DNA of 64,000 nucleotides from positions 558,001-622,000 of the forward strand of contig JANFNE010000013.1 of the NCBI GenBank assembly GCA_024867545.1, given 5' to 3'. The notes beneath the pieces are model-generated. The model was given only the letters and a program-made list of their open reading frames with translations, made no database searches and was not told the origin of the DNA. Source of the stretch: Phytopythium helicoides (taxonomy: Eukaryota; Oomycota; Peronosporomycetes; Pythiales; Pythiaceae). Below are positions 44,293 through 55,732 of the stretch, piece after piece (the stretch's first letter is position 1; the number at the start of each line of letters is the position of its first letter). Made by a program: the position numbers and the translations under genes.

Positions 44293-44916
44293 CTAGAGCG
44301 CAATGCCAAGAGCACCCGTAATGAGGAGCGCTGAAGCCACGAGCTGCGTCGTCGGGGCTCCGGACGTCGATGGAGCAGGCGTTGAAGTCGTGCTTTCCGA
44401 GCTGTTGGTACTGCTCGAAGGCGTCGAATCAGAAGCCTCCCCTCCTGAAGCAGAAGTTTCAGCTCCACTGTCCACGGTCTCGTCCATCGACGAGCTTGAC
44501 ATCGATGAGCTCGTGTGCTCGTCGTGACTGTCGTGGTCATCGTCGCTGGCCTCTACTTCCTCTTCCGTGTCCACCGACCCCGCGGTGGATGTAGCGGCGG
44601 TGCAGGCAGCCTCAATGGGCTCAACAATGTCCGCAAGCAAGTGCACACCGTTGATCTCGCAATCCGAAGTGACAGCTTCCTCGATTCCTTCAATGAGTTC
44701 GATGCACTCGTGGTCGGCGCAGAAAGCAGCAAAGACCTCGTTTGATATCTCGCCCAGAGTTCCATTGCCAGCCAAAGAGACGCCAGTCGACATGGCGCAC
44801 TCCTCATACCCATGCAGACTTGCGATGGAGGCGAGGACCGTGGCGTCACATTCAGCATCAGCGAGGACTCCCGAGATAGCGGCGGCGAAGAGAGCAAGTG
44901 TGCTGGCGAGCTTCAT
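44293..44916 (-). CDS. elicitin-like protein 3, His/Asp-rich linker
   Basis: Start at ATG 44916 (MKLASTLALFAAAISGVLA, a clean signal peptide); the longer upstream frame is not used because it destroys the signal. Product 207 residues. Cysteines in DAECDATV, YEECAMS, AAFCADHECIEL, TSDCEING and EAACTAA follow the elicitin-like pattern. The linker contains an unusual acidic and histidine-rich segment (EEVEASDDDHDSHDEH) that could bind metal ions (inference), then a Ser/Thr-rich stretch and a hydrophobic GPI-type end (QLVASALLITGALGIAL). Confidence 0.75.
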   Translation of the reverse strand: MKLASTLALFAAAISGVLADAECDATVLASIASLHGYEECAMSTGVSLAGNGTLGEISNEVFAAFCADHECIELIEGIEEAVTSDCEINGVHLLADIVEPIEAACTAATSTAGSVDTEEEVEASDDDHDSHDEHTSSSMSSSSMDETVDSGAETSASGGEASDSTPSSSTNSSESTTSTPAPSTSGAPTTQLVASALLITGALGIAL

Positions 44917-45466
44917 GGCGGTGGCGGTGGTTCGTTGTTTGGTTGGTTGAGCCAAAGTTGGCAAGTTGTGGAATGGAATGACAGCATTGCCACTCCATCG
45001 ACTTTGGTGGGTGCACTGCCGCTTGTGCTTCGTTCTTGAGTGTTGTGGCGCCATCGTGTAGAGATGTTGATTCGCTGCAAGGCACGTGCCGCAAAAGCGT
45101 GCGTGTCGATTGATGTTGAAGGCAAGTCGGCATGCAATTAGATGGCGATGAACCGGACGCATTTTGTTGTTGGCACGCGCCGGTGACGCGCTGCTGGATT
45201 TCTGCGCGGAACGCTTGCAGGTCGTCGATCACTGGATCACCACACAATGCGCCGATAATGGACAAACAACTTCTAAAGTCGCCAGCACAGGCACGTGCCG
45301 GTACAGAATGAACTCGCATAGAGCGCGAGCGTAATGGGAATCACGCATTGTCACAAAAAAGCACAGGGGATACCGCTAACAAGCGCTGGAGATTTATGAA
45401 CGAGATTGCTTCAGAGTTACGACCTAGACATTCGAGGTGTCAAGACGACCACTTCCTCAATACCGT
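44917..45466. other. intergenic
   Basis: Spacer of about 550 bases between elicitin-like genes 3 and 4; no gene recognised. Confidence 0.3.
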
Positions 45467-46006
45467 CTAGAGGTAGAGAGCAGCAGCCGCAAGTGACATT
45501 GTTGCAACGGCGAGCGTGGCAACATTCTGGCTAGCACCATTCTCGGAACCGGACGCCGACGACGATCCAACTTCAGCATCACCTCCTGCCGATGACGAGG
45601 AGCCAGAAGCCGCGTTCGTTTTGGTCGGAATCGTAATGGTCGAGTTGTCAGCGGCGCCAGCACTTCCGGCTGTGCTGCTCGAGCCCGCAGTGCTGTTGTT
45701 GCATGCAGCCTTGATGGGATCGATGAGGTCGGTCTCGAGGTGCAGTGTGTCCAGCAGCAGGCAGTCGCCCAGTCCAAAACTCTCGAGCGCTGCGAGCGAG
45801 TTGAGGCACGCATTGCTCGAACACATCTTCGCGATGACCTCAGCAGATGGAATCGATGGAGGGACGATTGTGAAGCCCGAGTCGGCACTGCACTGGATCA
45901 CATTCGGGTCCTCGGCTTGCGGCGCCAACAGCGTGATATCGCACGCGGTATCCGCCGACGAGAGGGAGAGAGTGGCGGAGATCGCGAAGGCGACGAAGAG
46001 CTTCAT
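45467..46006 (-). CDS. elicitin-like protein 4, GPI-type tail
   Basis: Intact 179 residues. Signal peptide MKLFVAFAISATLSLSSA. Cysteines in DTACDITL, VIQCSAD, KMCSSNACLNSL, LGDCLLL and KAACNNS match the elicitin-like framework, including the C-x4-C pair before a helix. A Ser/Gly/Ala-rich linker follows and a hydrophobic end (VATLAVATMSLAAAALYL), consistent with a GPI anchor. Most similar in layout to copy 3. First in direction of transcription; each gene has its own spacer and is probably transcribed separately. Confidence 0.75.
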   Translation of the reverse strand: MKLFVAFAISATLSLSSADTACDITLLAPQAEDPNVIQCSADSGFTIVPPSIPSAEVIAKMCSSNACLNSLAALESFGLGDCLLLDTLHLETDLIDPIKAACNNSTAGSSSTAGSAGAADNSTITIPTKTNAASGSSSSAGGDAEVGSSSASGSENGASQNVATLAVATMSLAAAALYL

Positions 46007-46723
46007 GGCTGGCTGGAGCAGTTGTGGGGTGTTGAGCAGAAAGAGAAGTGAGCGGGGGCTTGTTGCTCTGGGCTTTTGCTCGTGCTCTTCTGCAGATTCG
46101 CCATCCAGCGAAAAGGTTGAGAGTCAAGTCGCTTAGCAACTCCTCGCACCAGTCACGCACCCAGCCGTCGCGAGCCTGTCCTGAACGACTCCACGACGCT
46201 GATCTCTGGAAGGTCAACTTCAACTTTGCCCACACGCGCCTCTGCGATGCCACGATTTGAGATTCATGATGCGCTTCAGTCAATCTCTCCAAAGCCTTCC
46301 TGCCCAAGTCACGAAGGATACCACCAAATTGCCATGACGCCTTGTATAAGACGTCAAAGACGGTAGGCGTCCTTCTTTTCGCAACTGCAACACAGTGAGT
46401 CCACCAGCATATGCAGCAACGTCGTGCCTCGATCTAGCACGGCATCACCGAGTCGATCAACCTGGCTCCGGGAGAGGTTTGTTGATGCCCAGTGTCAACG
46501 TGACGCCGAGCGCTCTGCTCCTTGTGTCACCCCTCTCAATCCAGTACCCCTCTCAAGTCGATCCTTATGGGTACACTCTTTCCTGTTGCGCATGTATGAA
46601 TGTATTCCTGTATAAAACGATTCCCCGCCTGAACCGGTGCATCGCAACCGCTGACACACGTCTCACCCGCCGTGTTCCGTCCGCCCCCATGGCTGTCATT
46701 CGCCGATCCGCCGCGCCAGCGCC
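46007..46723. other. divergent promoter region
   Basis: About 700 bases separating the leftward elicitin-like cluster from the rightward LRR gene. No gene seen. Confidence 0.35.
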
Positions 46724-47545
46724 ATGAGCAACCAGAGCGAGCTGCTGTCGAACGTGCTGTCGGCCTTCTCGTCGACCAAGGACGAGGACGATGGCTCGCT
46801 GGTGACGGAGCGGCCGGCCGCGACGCTCAAGGAGATTTTGGAGCGCATCCGCGCCAACAAGGGGCAGATCCGCGAGCTGGACCTCAAGGAGCTGTCGGCG
46901 CGCGACCGCAAGCTGCTGCCGCCCGGCGGCGCGTACGTGGGCCACGTGTTTGAGGCCAACCGCACGGTCTTCCGGCTGCTGCTGCCCAACCACGAGATCG
47001 GTGACGTCGGCGCGGAGGCTATGGGCAAGATGCTGGCGGCCAACTCGACCATCAAGCACCTCGACCTGCGCGGCAACGGCGTCACGGCCAAGGGCGTGCG
47101 CGCCATCAGCAACGCGCTCTTCGGCCACGAGTCGCTCGAGCACCTCGGGCTCTCGAGCAACAAGCTGGGCGACGAAGGCGCCAAGGAGCTCGCGCAGGCG
47201 CTGCCATACAACGTCACGCTCAAGTACCTCGGGCTCGCCAACAACGGCATCGGCGCCGAGGGCGGCCAGGCGCTGCTGGACGCCGTGCTGCAGAACCGCA
47301 CCATCGTGTCGCTGCAGCTGCTCAAGAACGACATCCCCGAGGAGATTTCCAAGCAGCTGCGCGCCGCCGTAGTGGTCAACAAGATGATGGCCGACAAGGC
47401 CAAGCGCGACGAGGCCAAGGAGGAGCAGCGCCTCCGGGAGGAGAAGGAGCTCGGAGACCTCGTGCAGTCGGACGACGACTCGGGCGACGAGAAGGATGAG
47501 GCGCAGGAGGACGAGGACGAGGACGACGAGTCCCTCTGGATCTAG
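46724..47545 (+). CDS. leucine-rich repeat protein, RNase-inhibitor type
   Basis: Intact 273 residues. After about 80 helical residues there are four to five RNase-inhibitor-type repeats of about 28 residues, with the LxLxxNxIGDxGAxxL pattern (HEIGDVGAEAMGKML, TIKHLDLRGNGVTAKGVRAI, SLEHLGLSSNKLGDEGAKEL, TLKYLGLANNGIGAEGGQAL). The C-terminus is a Lys/Glu coiled coil ending in an acidic run. The start at 46724 follows an ATG at 46689 in another frame. Such proteins are scaffolds, for example tropomodulin-like or flagellar LRR proteins. The exact partner is unknown. Confidence 0.75.
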   Translation: MSNQSELLSNVLSAFSSTKDEDDGSLVTERPAATLKEILERIRANKGQIRELDLKELSARDRKLLPPGGAYVGHVFEANRTVFRLLLPNHEIGDVGAEAMGKMLAANSTIKHLDLRGNGVTAKGVRAISNALFGHESLEHLGLSSNKLGDEGAKELAQALPYNVTLKYLGLANNGIGAEGGQALLDAVLQNRTIVSLQLLKNDIPEEISKQLRAAVVVNKMMADKAKRDEAKEEQRLREEKELGDLVQSDDDSGDEKDEAQEDEDEDDESLWI

Positions 47546-47719
47546 CACCGCTTGCAGCGTTGCAGCAGGGCCGTTAACAAAATGTAGTGGGAAATTACGT
47601 GCAGCAACTAAAATGACGACGAGATTTTTACGATGGGCACGGCATGATATGGTGGTGGATATCACGTTGAAGCGCTGGAAAGGACGTCACCTCGGGATCT
47701 TGCGGACTCGAGGCGAGAG

Positions 47720-50700
47720 ATGGCGGCTCCGATGGAGGAAATGACGCTGGACGAGTTCAAAGAGAGCATGTTCAGGTCTCTGCGGGACTCGGGGGCCACC
47801 GAGGCCGTGCGGGTGCGACAGCTGTCCATTTCCGGTGGATATAATAGTCCCAGGCTGCTGAAATTGTGAGCTGCAGGCGCAACTGAGAAGACGGATTATC
47901 GAGAAGCTGGCGGAGCAGAATAGACGCATGAACGATCCAGAAGGAAGCAATGCTCGAGCTGAAGAAGAGCTGGAAGACAAGGAGGAGAGCGCTTCGAACG
48001 AGGACCGGGTGGCGTGCGGACTTGTGGCCGAGTTCTTGCGCGAGCGTGGCCTTGAGAACACGCTTGCCGTGTTTGTGCCGGAGATTGGAGGAGCTCGCAA
48101 CCAGCTAGATGCTTCTGCAATCCTAGAAGTGAGTCGAGGGTTTATGTTGTGACGTCGCGGAGGTTAATCCTAACGTCAGACGAGGTGCTGTTCAGATGCT
48201 CCATGTTCCTCCTGAACAACGACAGCGACTGGTATGCCTACTCCATCGCAATCTGCTCCTAACATGCTAAGCTTACAAGGATAACTGTTGGGTGTGGTGT
48301 GCCATAGGATACGGAAAGGCAGACACATAAACACTCGCTACTGTCGGTTGTTCTTGCAGAGCTAGAGACTCGCCTAGCAGTCCAAACAGCCGACGGCGAG
48401 TGCCAAACCGCCATTGACTGCTTTGATCACCGAATCGCTCTCGGTAAGGTCTACTCGTGTTAGTTTGGAACACCTTGTTCCTTGTTAAACTCGAGCTATG
48501 CTTGAAAACAGATAGTCAGCTGCGGCGCGTCGAAACAGCATACTTAGAGGAATGCGCCAGCCGAAAATTGGAGCCTGTGCAGTCCTTTGAGCAGCGAATG
48601 CTTCAGTATCAAGCAGAGTACGATGCTATCTGTGACAAAAAGCTTCAAGAAGAGCTTGAGCGGTACAAGGCGACGGAGCTGGCGCTTGCTCGAACAGAAG
48701 AACGAAAGCGCTACGAGCGTGAGATTGAGACTCTGCGGACTTCACTTTTCCAGGAGCATCGGGAAAAAGTCCGACATCTCGCAGAGCGCGAGCGCGAAAT
48801 GGAGCTGACATTTTCAACAAAGCAAACCAACTTGGAGGCGTCTTTGTTTGAAACGCGGCAGGCTCTCATCCAGGAGATGGAAAAGCTAAGAACCCAAGAG
48901 GCAGAACAGCAGGCTCGTCGAGAAGCAGATTTCCGCAAATACACTGCTGAAAGTAAGCGGTTGGAGACATGGGAAGAGAATCTCAGAGCGCAGGAAAAGA
49001 ACGTTGACGGGCTTATTGACCATCGAATTCGAGAAAAAGAGCGAGCGTGGACCCTTGAACGACAGCGCCTTGAGCAAGAGTATCAGTTCAAATTAGAGGA
49101 CCTACGAATCCGTGAAGCAACCCTGTCTCGAGAGTCGGACGCCCTCAAAACAGTACATCTGCGAGCATCAGAGCTTCAAATTCAATTATCGAGTACTCTC
49201 GAAGAGAAAACGGTGCGGAGGGTGCATTTAAAAGCTAGGAGTACTTACAACTGACATATTTCCATGAATTCAGAAATGCGAGGATCAAGTAGCGCGGCTG
49301 CAAGAGCTTGTTGCAACTGTTGAGAAGAAATTATCAAAGATTGAAGTTGATGCGTCCACGAAACAAGAGATCATCGAGAGTCAGCAATGTCAGCTGGAAA
49401 GCGTACGCTCGACCAATGCTGGCCTGGCAGCCGAAAAATCGAATCTGGAGAGAGAAGTATTACGACTTACTAAGACCAACGACAATCTCCACAGCGAAAT
49501 CACACAACTTGAAAACGAATGCAAGGCTCTTCAGCAGCAAATGGTGGCTATGAAGCTGGCTGAAGCCAACGAAGTCGTCACTGAGAAGAGAAAGCTTCTC
49601 AAAACACTTGATGAAGAGCGTGAGCGATTTTACTGGAAGGAGAATGAGCTGCTAGCAAAAGTTCGAGAGCTACAGACTCGGCTTGCTGAAAGCGAGGCGC
49701 TTGCCGAAAAGTACCAGAGCCAGTACGAAGACGAGCGTGTGCACGTGGCATCGCTACGGCATGATGTCGCCAGCCTCAACAACCTGTTAACACAAGCTCA
49801 TGCAACGATTAACGCGAAGCATGGTAGTTTTGCCACAAGCCAGCGTAGCGTCAAGCTCTCTCCATTTGATCCAAATTCTCATGCATTTCCTCCACCAGCC
49901 CCGTCTCCAGCTCCCTACGAAGGAGCGTTCATGATGAAAATAATGGAGATGATGGCAAATCTTCAAGGGAACACGCCATCCGTCGCCACGCATCCTATAT
50001 CTGCCCCACAAGTTCAGTCTACAATGCATGACTCAACTGCCGGAGGCATGATAAATCGTGGTCAAGCTGTCTCAGCTGCTGCGAACGAAGAGCAGCAACT
50101 CAAAGAAGAGCAGCTTCGATATGAGCGTGAACTTTTGGAGCAGCGTGCATACGAAAAGCGACAAAAAGAGCGAATGGAAGAGGAAGAGCGAGTACTTTTG
50201 GCTCGTCGCAAAGAATTCGAGGACGAAATGGCACGCGCGCAGCTCGCACAAAGAGAGGAGGCGGAGCGTGTGGATGCGGCTCGAAAGGCCAAGCTTAGCG
50301 AAGAAGAAGGACGCATCAAAGAACAATTGTTGCTTCAGCAGAAGGCAGCTGATGAAGCACGAGCAGAGCAAGAGCGCATTGAGCGTCTACGCGCAGAAGA
50401 ATTCGAGCGCAGAGCTCAAGTTGAAAAAGAGCAGGAAGAACGTCGTCGACAGGAGGTGCAGCGCCAAGTTGAAGAAGAGGAAGCCAGGCTTCAAAGAGAA
50501 CGAGATGCGTTAAAAGAGGCTGAGAAGGCTCGTAGCGAAGCAATGGAAAGGGAGCTTCAAGAAATCCAAAAGCGTAGGGAACAATTAGAAGCCCTGGAGG
50601 AAGAGCGACGAAAGATGGCACGAGAGCGAGAAGAAGTGGAGGAGAAGAAGCGTGAGCTGGAAGTGGAGGCACTGCGTCAGCGCGAAGCTGATGCACTGCG

Positions 50701-53528
50701 AGGAAAGCTGGATCCTGCTCCAGAACAGGTTTCGAATGGCCAGCCTACGCCAGACAGGGCTGATGTTGGGCAAGAAGACACATCCTCCGCCTCTATCAAC
50801 ACGACAACAATCGAGGAGCCAGAGTTATCTCAACAACCGACAATCATTGGCGATGACGGAGATCAGAGAACTGTAAGTACAAACAGTGAACAGCTCAATA
50901 ATGGTAAACTCCAATCAGCAATCGACTCCAAAACGAGCACCGACATTGAAGATCCGCCACGTGACAATTTGGAATCGGTCAAAACCGAAGGAGACGATCG
51001 AGAGGAGACTGCAACAACAGAATTCAGAACAGCAAATGACACTAGTGCGGTCATTTCGCACGAGATTGCTGATACCGAAGTAGCAACAACGGAAGTAGTG
51101 CCACAGAGGACTGAACAGGAGCTCGAAGAAGAGAAAAAGAAGCTGGAAGAAGAGCAGAAACGCAAGCAGGATGAAGATGTAATTGACGTCTATCGGCAGC
51201 GAGTTCTTGCAAGGAAAGCAGCCGAAAAACAGAGGCAGCAGGAGTTCGAGACCGAAAGAAAGCGGAAGGAAGAAGAGGAGAAAAAAGCTGCTGCAGAGCT
51301 CGCCGCGCGCCAGAGCTTCCAGGGACCAGGTGATGGCTCTGAAAATGAGCTTGAGCTATCGGACGGATCATTTGCTGAGTCAAGGTACGCTGCTGCTGTT
51401 TTCCTTGTTTCTTCTTCTACATATGTTGCGCGCACACTGATCTGACGGCGTTGATGTATTTCTATAGTGCTGCAAGTAGTGCGGACTCTTTCTAGGATCA
51501 TAGTGCCGTTGTGGCTAAACCAATTGACGGTTTTAGGCGTTGCAGTCCGTCGCGTCGCTTCGTGATCATTGCAACACTGGACCAGAAAGCTCTGCGTCTC
51601 CCTTTGAGAGGGATGCGCGCATCGCTACAACAAGCCGAACCTTCGCGACGTCCCCGTCCACGACAGCTCAATGCCGAGGATTGGGTCGCGTCATATGTAC
51701 AGCCAAGTGTCTCCAGCCAGGGATGCCGACGAGAAAGCGGTTTTTCTTCATATACATCGAAAGGGGATTCCTCCGTGGAGTATCACTCTACACGGAGCTC
51801 CCTTACTAGCACGAGGAAATCCAGTATGGAGGAGAGTCTCTGTCCGTGGGGATCAAGATCGAGCTTGGAACCGGCAGCAAACACAAAGTATGCAGCATTT
51901 TCTCGCTTCGACGATACCGAGACCTCACCGGTTAGCCAGAACACCTTCCGAAGCCGGTGTTATTCAGACAGAAGTGATTCGGAATCGCTTGATTCGGAGG
52001 AAAAAGTTCGACCGCTCTGTTCACTGGCAACTCCTCCACCCGAGCTAAGATACCGACATTTCGAAGAACGTCATCGCCTAAGTGATCGAGCGGACAACCA
52101 GTCGGAGTTCAGTGATGACTCAGCTAGATCACACTCAGCAGCGACAAAACCTGTTTCCACATTCCCTCGCTCGGCGCCAAACCCCAGTCGAGAAGGTTAC
52201 CTTCCCAATGCATATCACCGCCACGGTGATTCCGATATATCGAGTGAGCGAGAATGGCAAAGTGTGATCGAAAGACAACGAGAAGAGTCTCAGGATCGTC
52301 GTGATAGAAAGGTGACTTCAGAGCGATACGTACATAATGACTTTCGGGTTGACTTGGATCGGCCAAAGCATGGTGCCATATTACAGTCGCTGCCAGACAT
52401 GCACAACAAGAAGATTGATACAGAGCGAAGCAGCTTCCTGACACCTGATCATGCGAGCTCCAATCAAAGTGACAATGACTCACCAATCTCAGCATGCAGC
52501 ATTGATTCACAAAGACAGTCAAGGTCGGCGACTACACACTCGACTTCTGCGGTCTTCTTTACGACAACGCACAGCACTGCATCTGTTACTCGAACGCCAT
52601 CCGAGCAGCGTGCGGAGCTCTATGCTTTCCGAAAAGATATGCGAGAGGTGTTCTGCAGCGTTGACGAGATGGTAGACGCACATCGTGACGTGTTTCGGTC
52701 CGACCCAACCACTGGGATCCCGTCACTGAACACCAGTGACTTACTGCATGCGGAGAGTCTCGCCGAGCAGGTTTTTGAGCAGCTCAAGAACCTTCGCGAG
52801 CGGTACCAGCTTGTCGCTGCTTCCTTCACCAATGAACCGCCGACGTCACCTCCGTCCGATATAACCATGGCCCGCATGCATTCAATCAAGCATGGAGGCG
52901 CCAATTCACCCACACGCTCCAGCGAAGCCAGCAATCATACAATTGATGATGGTAGCGCACCACAGCACACAATCGGTACTCAGGCGATGAGTGGAGCAGA
53001 CAGTTTGGATACAACGTTGCCAACGTTTGTTGGCTGCTCGTCGCTGGGTAGTCCAGATGACGACGCCAGCTCAGTCTTACCAGTGTCTCGCCGATCCTCC
53101 GCCTCTCATTCGTCGATAAGCCCGTCGATGGACGCGCCGGACTCCCCAACGATCACAGCAGCAGCAGAGCCTTCTTCTATTACTACCATCCCCAGTAAGG
53201 TGTCTCCATCCCGAGGCAGCTCCACTACTAGCGAGTCGATTCTCATCAATGTCAAGCCGAATGGAAAAGAGGAGAGTGGCGCCAGCCTTTTCCAAGGTAT
53301 GCATGTTATTACCGCTTCTTCTTGGATGACGACGAAAGTTTGAGTTAACAGGAGCTTGGCGCAGACTTTGATCGGCGCATGGAGGAGATCCGGTCGTCGC
53401 TGAGCGCCATCGCCAAGGGCCGACCCAGCGTGCCTCGCGCTCGATCGCCATCATCCGCAACCGCATCATTTTATGATCGGCAGCGGCAGCTCCGCAAATT
53501 GCTGGCCGAGCTGCAGGCGTCCGAATGA
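47720..53528 (+). CDS. OFD1-like: OFD1-like centriole/basal-body protein (LisH plus coiled coil)
   Basis: Exons: 47720-47812, 47871-48128, 48196-48231, 48308-48443, 48512-49212, 49274 to about 51385, about 51511-53296, 53365-53528. All junctions keep frame except the one near 51386-51511, where I could not fix the acceptor. The N-terminus has a LisH-type region (ACGLVAEFLRERGLENTLAVF) preceded by LQAQLRRRIIEKL, the order seen in OFD1. Next come long coiled coils (FEQRMLQYQAEYDAICDKK, EREMELTFSTKQTNLEASL), a Glu/Arg/Lys helix, a Ser-rich region, and a short final segment (FDRRMEEIRSSLSAI). OFD1 sits at centriolar satellites and distal appendages and is needed for cilium assembly, fitting an organism with flagellated zoospores. 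Confidence 0.7.
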
Positions 53529-53953
53529 TATGCTTGTAGCGACGAAAAGTTGGCGACGCGAGGATGGGCGCGAATGAACACCTTGAAGAGTTGTGTCGAG
53601 TACTGCTTGGCGCGTAGCCATGTTGATGGGGAGGCGCGAGATGAGGATCATTGGGATCCGAGAGGCACCTTTCCATCTAGAAGCCCGGGCGGTCTGTGAT
53701 GGAAGCAGCGTGGGATTCCTCGCCTTGCGTCTCACCGCCGTGCCATCCATCGTATAGAGCACGGCAATCGCAGGTCTCCTCGCAGATCATCAAGACGTGC
53801 CAAGGTGTCCGTCGGCGTCGCGCATCCTGGCGTCGCGTTAGTCGAGGCGAGGTGGGGCGAACGAAATTTGGCAGCACTCGAAAAAATTGCGATGGATTTT
53901 CCGTTGACTTGCGCACTGTATGCTGCGTGGTACCGTGCTCTGTACCGTACGAT
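53529..53953. other. intergenic, promoter of the first C2 gene
   Basis: About 425 bases. GTACCG-type short inverted motifs lie at about 53929-53953, just before the first possible ATG of the C2 gene. No other gene seen. Confidence 0.35.
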
Positions 53954-55387
53954 ATGATCTCGTACCTTCGAATTTCGATCGCCACGGTACTCTCTGTTGC
54001 CGTCCGAGCCTTGCCCTTTGCCAGACGCTCGCTCACTTTCCGACTTGCCGCCTGGCGAGCACTCGCTCGCGCCGCTCGCCTTCGCCTTCGCCGCTTGATG
54101 CGCGGCCTCCGCCCCGTCAACCGGCCGGCCGCCTCGCCGCCGCCCTCGTCCAATGCCCACGGCCCGGCTCACGCGTCCGTGCGGCTGCTCGTGCGCGTGT
54201 ACAGCGGCGAGGAGCTGAGCCACTCGTCGTCGCAGGGCGCCTACTGCAAGCTCTACCTTGGGGACGCGCCCATGCTGGACGGCAGCGGCTCGGGCCGCAA
54301 GTCGTTCGAGAAGAGAGGCAGCGACGAGCTGCTGGCGGGCGCGACGTCTCCGCGGCTGTCCGGGGGCGAGGACCTGCTGGGCGGCGGAGGGAGAGACTCG
54401 GCCGGCGGCGACGCCGACGTGGACGGCGTGCGCGTGTTCCGCACCAAGGTGCAGCACCAGCAGCCCAACAAGCTCGCGCCGCCAGAGACCATCTGGAACG
54501 AGAGCTTCGAGGTGCCCATGCCCGCGGGCGAGGCGCCCGCCATCCTCAGCGTGCGCGTCAAGAGCCACCACCTGCTCTACTGCCCCGTCATCGGCGCGTG
54601 CGCCATCTCGCTGCTCAGCCTGCGCGTGGGCGAGCGCCTCGACCAGTTCTTCCCGCTGCACCGCGGCAAGAAGCCCGCCGGCCGCCTGCGGCTCATGCTG
54701 CAGCTCGTGGCCGACGACGGCAAGCGGCGCCACAACCAGGGATCCAAGGGGAACATGAACAACAACAACGCGGTGCACCCAGACATTCTCGCGGCCCGAG
54801 CAGCCAATAGAGAGGCTGACGACGCCATCAAGCGGCTGCTCGAGCGACGAGTGCAGGAGGATGAGCAGCGTCGCCAGCGCAAGCTCGAACGCCGAGAGTC
54901 GAGGCGCGAGGAGCAGCGCCAGAACACCCACCCGGCCGAGGTCGGCCCGCCCGTGTTCGAGATGCGCACCAACAAGTGGGAGGACGCGTCGCCGCTCGCG
55001 GCACGCAAGCTAGACGACGTCGTGCACAGCGGCCCCAAGAAGAAGGCGGCTCCGGCCTCGGAGCCGGCCGTGCTGCCTCCGCTGGGGGCCCCCGCGGGCG
55101 GCAACCAACAGGAGGAGCAGCTCCACCACCAGCTGAAGAACCAGCTACAACTACACCGCGAGCAGCCAGCAGCGCGTCCGCAGGACCAGGACGAGCGCGA
55201 GAAGCGCCTGGACCGCAAGCTGCGGCGCCTGCAGCGCGAGCGCGCGCGTCTGCAGCGCCTCAAGCAGCAGCTCAAGAAGTACATCCCCGACCTGAACACG
55301 GACTCGGACTCGGACTCGGGTCTCGAGTCGGACGCGTCCTCGACGCTGTCCTCGGGCTCCGAGCGGCCCCGCAAGTCGACGCCATGA
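53954..55387 (+). CDS. C2-domain protein, copy 1
   Basis: The frame is open from ATG 53954, with a second in-frame ATG at 54098 (MRGLRPVNRPAAS). The second gives 429 residues and starts like the other C2 copies; the first adds an Arg-rich hydrophobic stretch. The C2-like domain reads RLLVRVYSGEEL, SQGAYCKLYLGD, an inserted Gly/Ser loop, VFRTKVQHQQPN, IWNESFEVP, ILSVRVKSH and IGACAISLLSL. A charged coiled coil with an Asp/Ser-rich end follows. The calcium-binding Asp residues of canonical C2 loops (SDPY, DxD) are replaced, so it is probably calcium-independent. Role unknown; membrane or protein binding is likely. Confidence 0.65.
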   Translation: MISYLRISIATVLSVAVRALPFARRSLTFRLAAWRALARAARLRLRRLMRGLRPVNRPAASPPPSSNAHGPAHASVRLLVRVYSGEELSHSSSQGAYCKLYLGDAPMLDGSGSGRKSFEKRGSDELLAGATSPRLSGGEDLLGGGGRDSAGGDADVDGVRVFRTKVQHQQPNKLAPPETIWNESFEVPMPAGEAPAILSVRVKSHHLLYCPVIGACAISLLSLRVGERLDQFFPLHRGKKPAGRLRLMLQLVADDGKRRHNQGSKGNMNNNNAVHPDILAARAANREADDAIKRLLERRVQEDEQRRQRKLERRESRREEQRQNTHPAEVGPPVFEMRTNKWEDASPLAARKLDDVVHSGPKKKAAPASEPAVLPPLGAPAGGNQQEEQLHHQLKNQLQLHREQPAARPQDQDEREKRLDRKLRRLQRERARLQRLKQQLKKYIPDLNTDSDSDSGLESDASSTLSSGSERPRKSTP

Positions 55388-55732
55388 ACCACTGCCAAAG
55401 GTGTTCAAATCCAATTGGCGGCATATCATATCACATGTTAGCGCGTCACCGCCGCCCCGTCTGTTTCGCCGACTGCTACGTTGAAGAGATGTCTATATCA
55501 GTACACTGTCGCCACGTTTGTAAAAAATGTACTCCTTCAACGACAAACTGCTCGACGATCGCCGCCCATCCCCCTCTTGGGGTTGACTCTACCGCCCTTC
55601 TTCCCTACATTCTCCAAGTGTAAAACTGTACCCAACTCGCCCATACTCGCTTCAAGTACAGCGGCCTTTCTCTACTTTTCCTGCCGTTTTCCACCTGCCC
55701 ACCTCACTTCCAGATCCCCCTCCTCCTCCCTC
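55388..55732. other. intergenic
   Basis: Spacer of about 345 bases between C2 copies 1 and 2; pyrimidine-rich near its end (leader of copy 2). Confidence 0.3.

Noticed and set aside
51540..52048. Two alternative frames inside the OFD1-like gene
   Set aside because: They are shorter than the 610-codon frame and end in stops; I keep them only as a reason to doubt the exon junction there.
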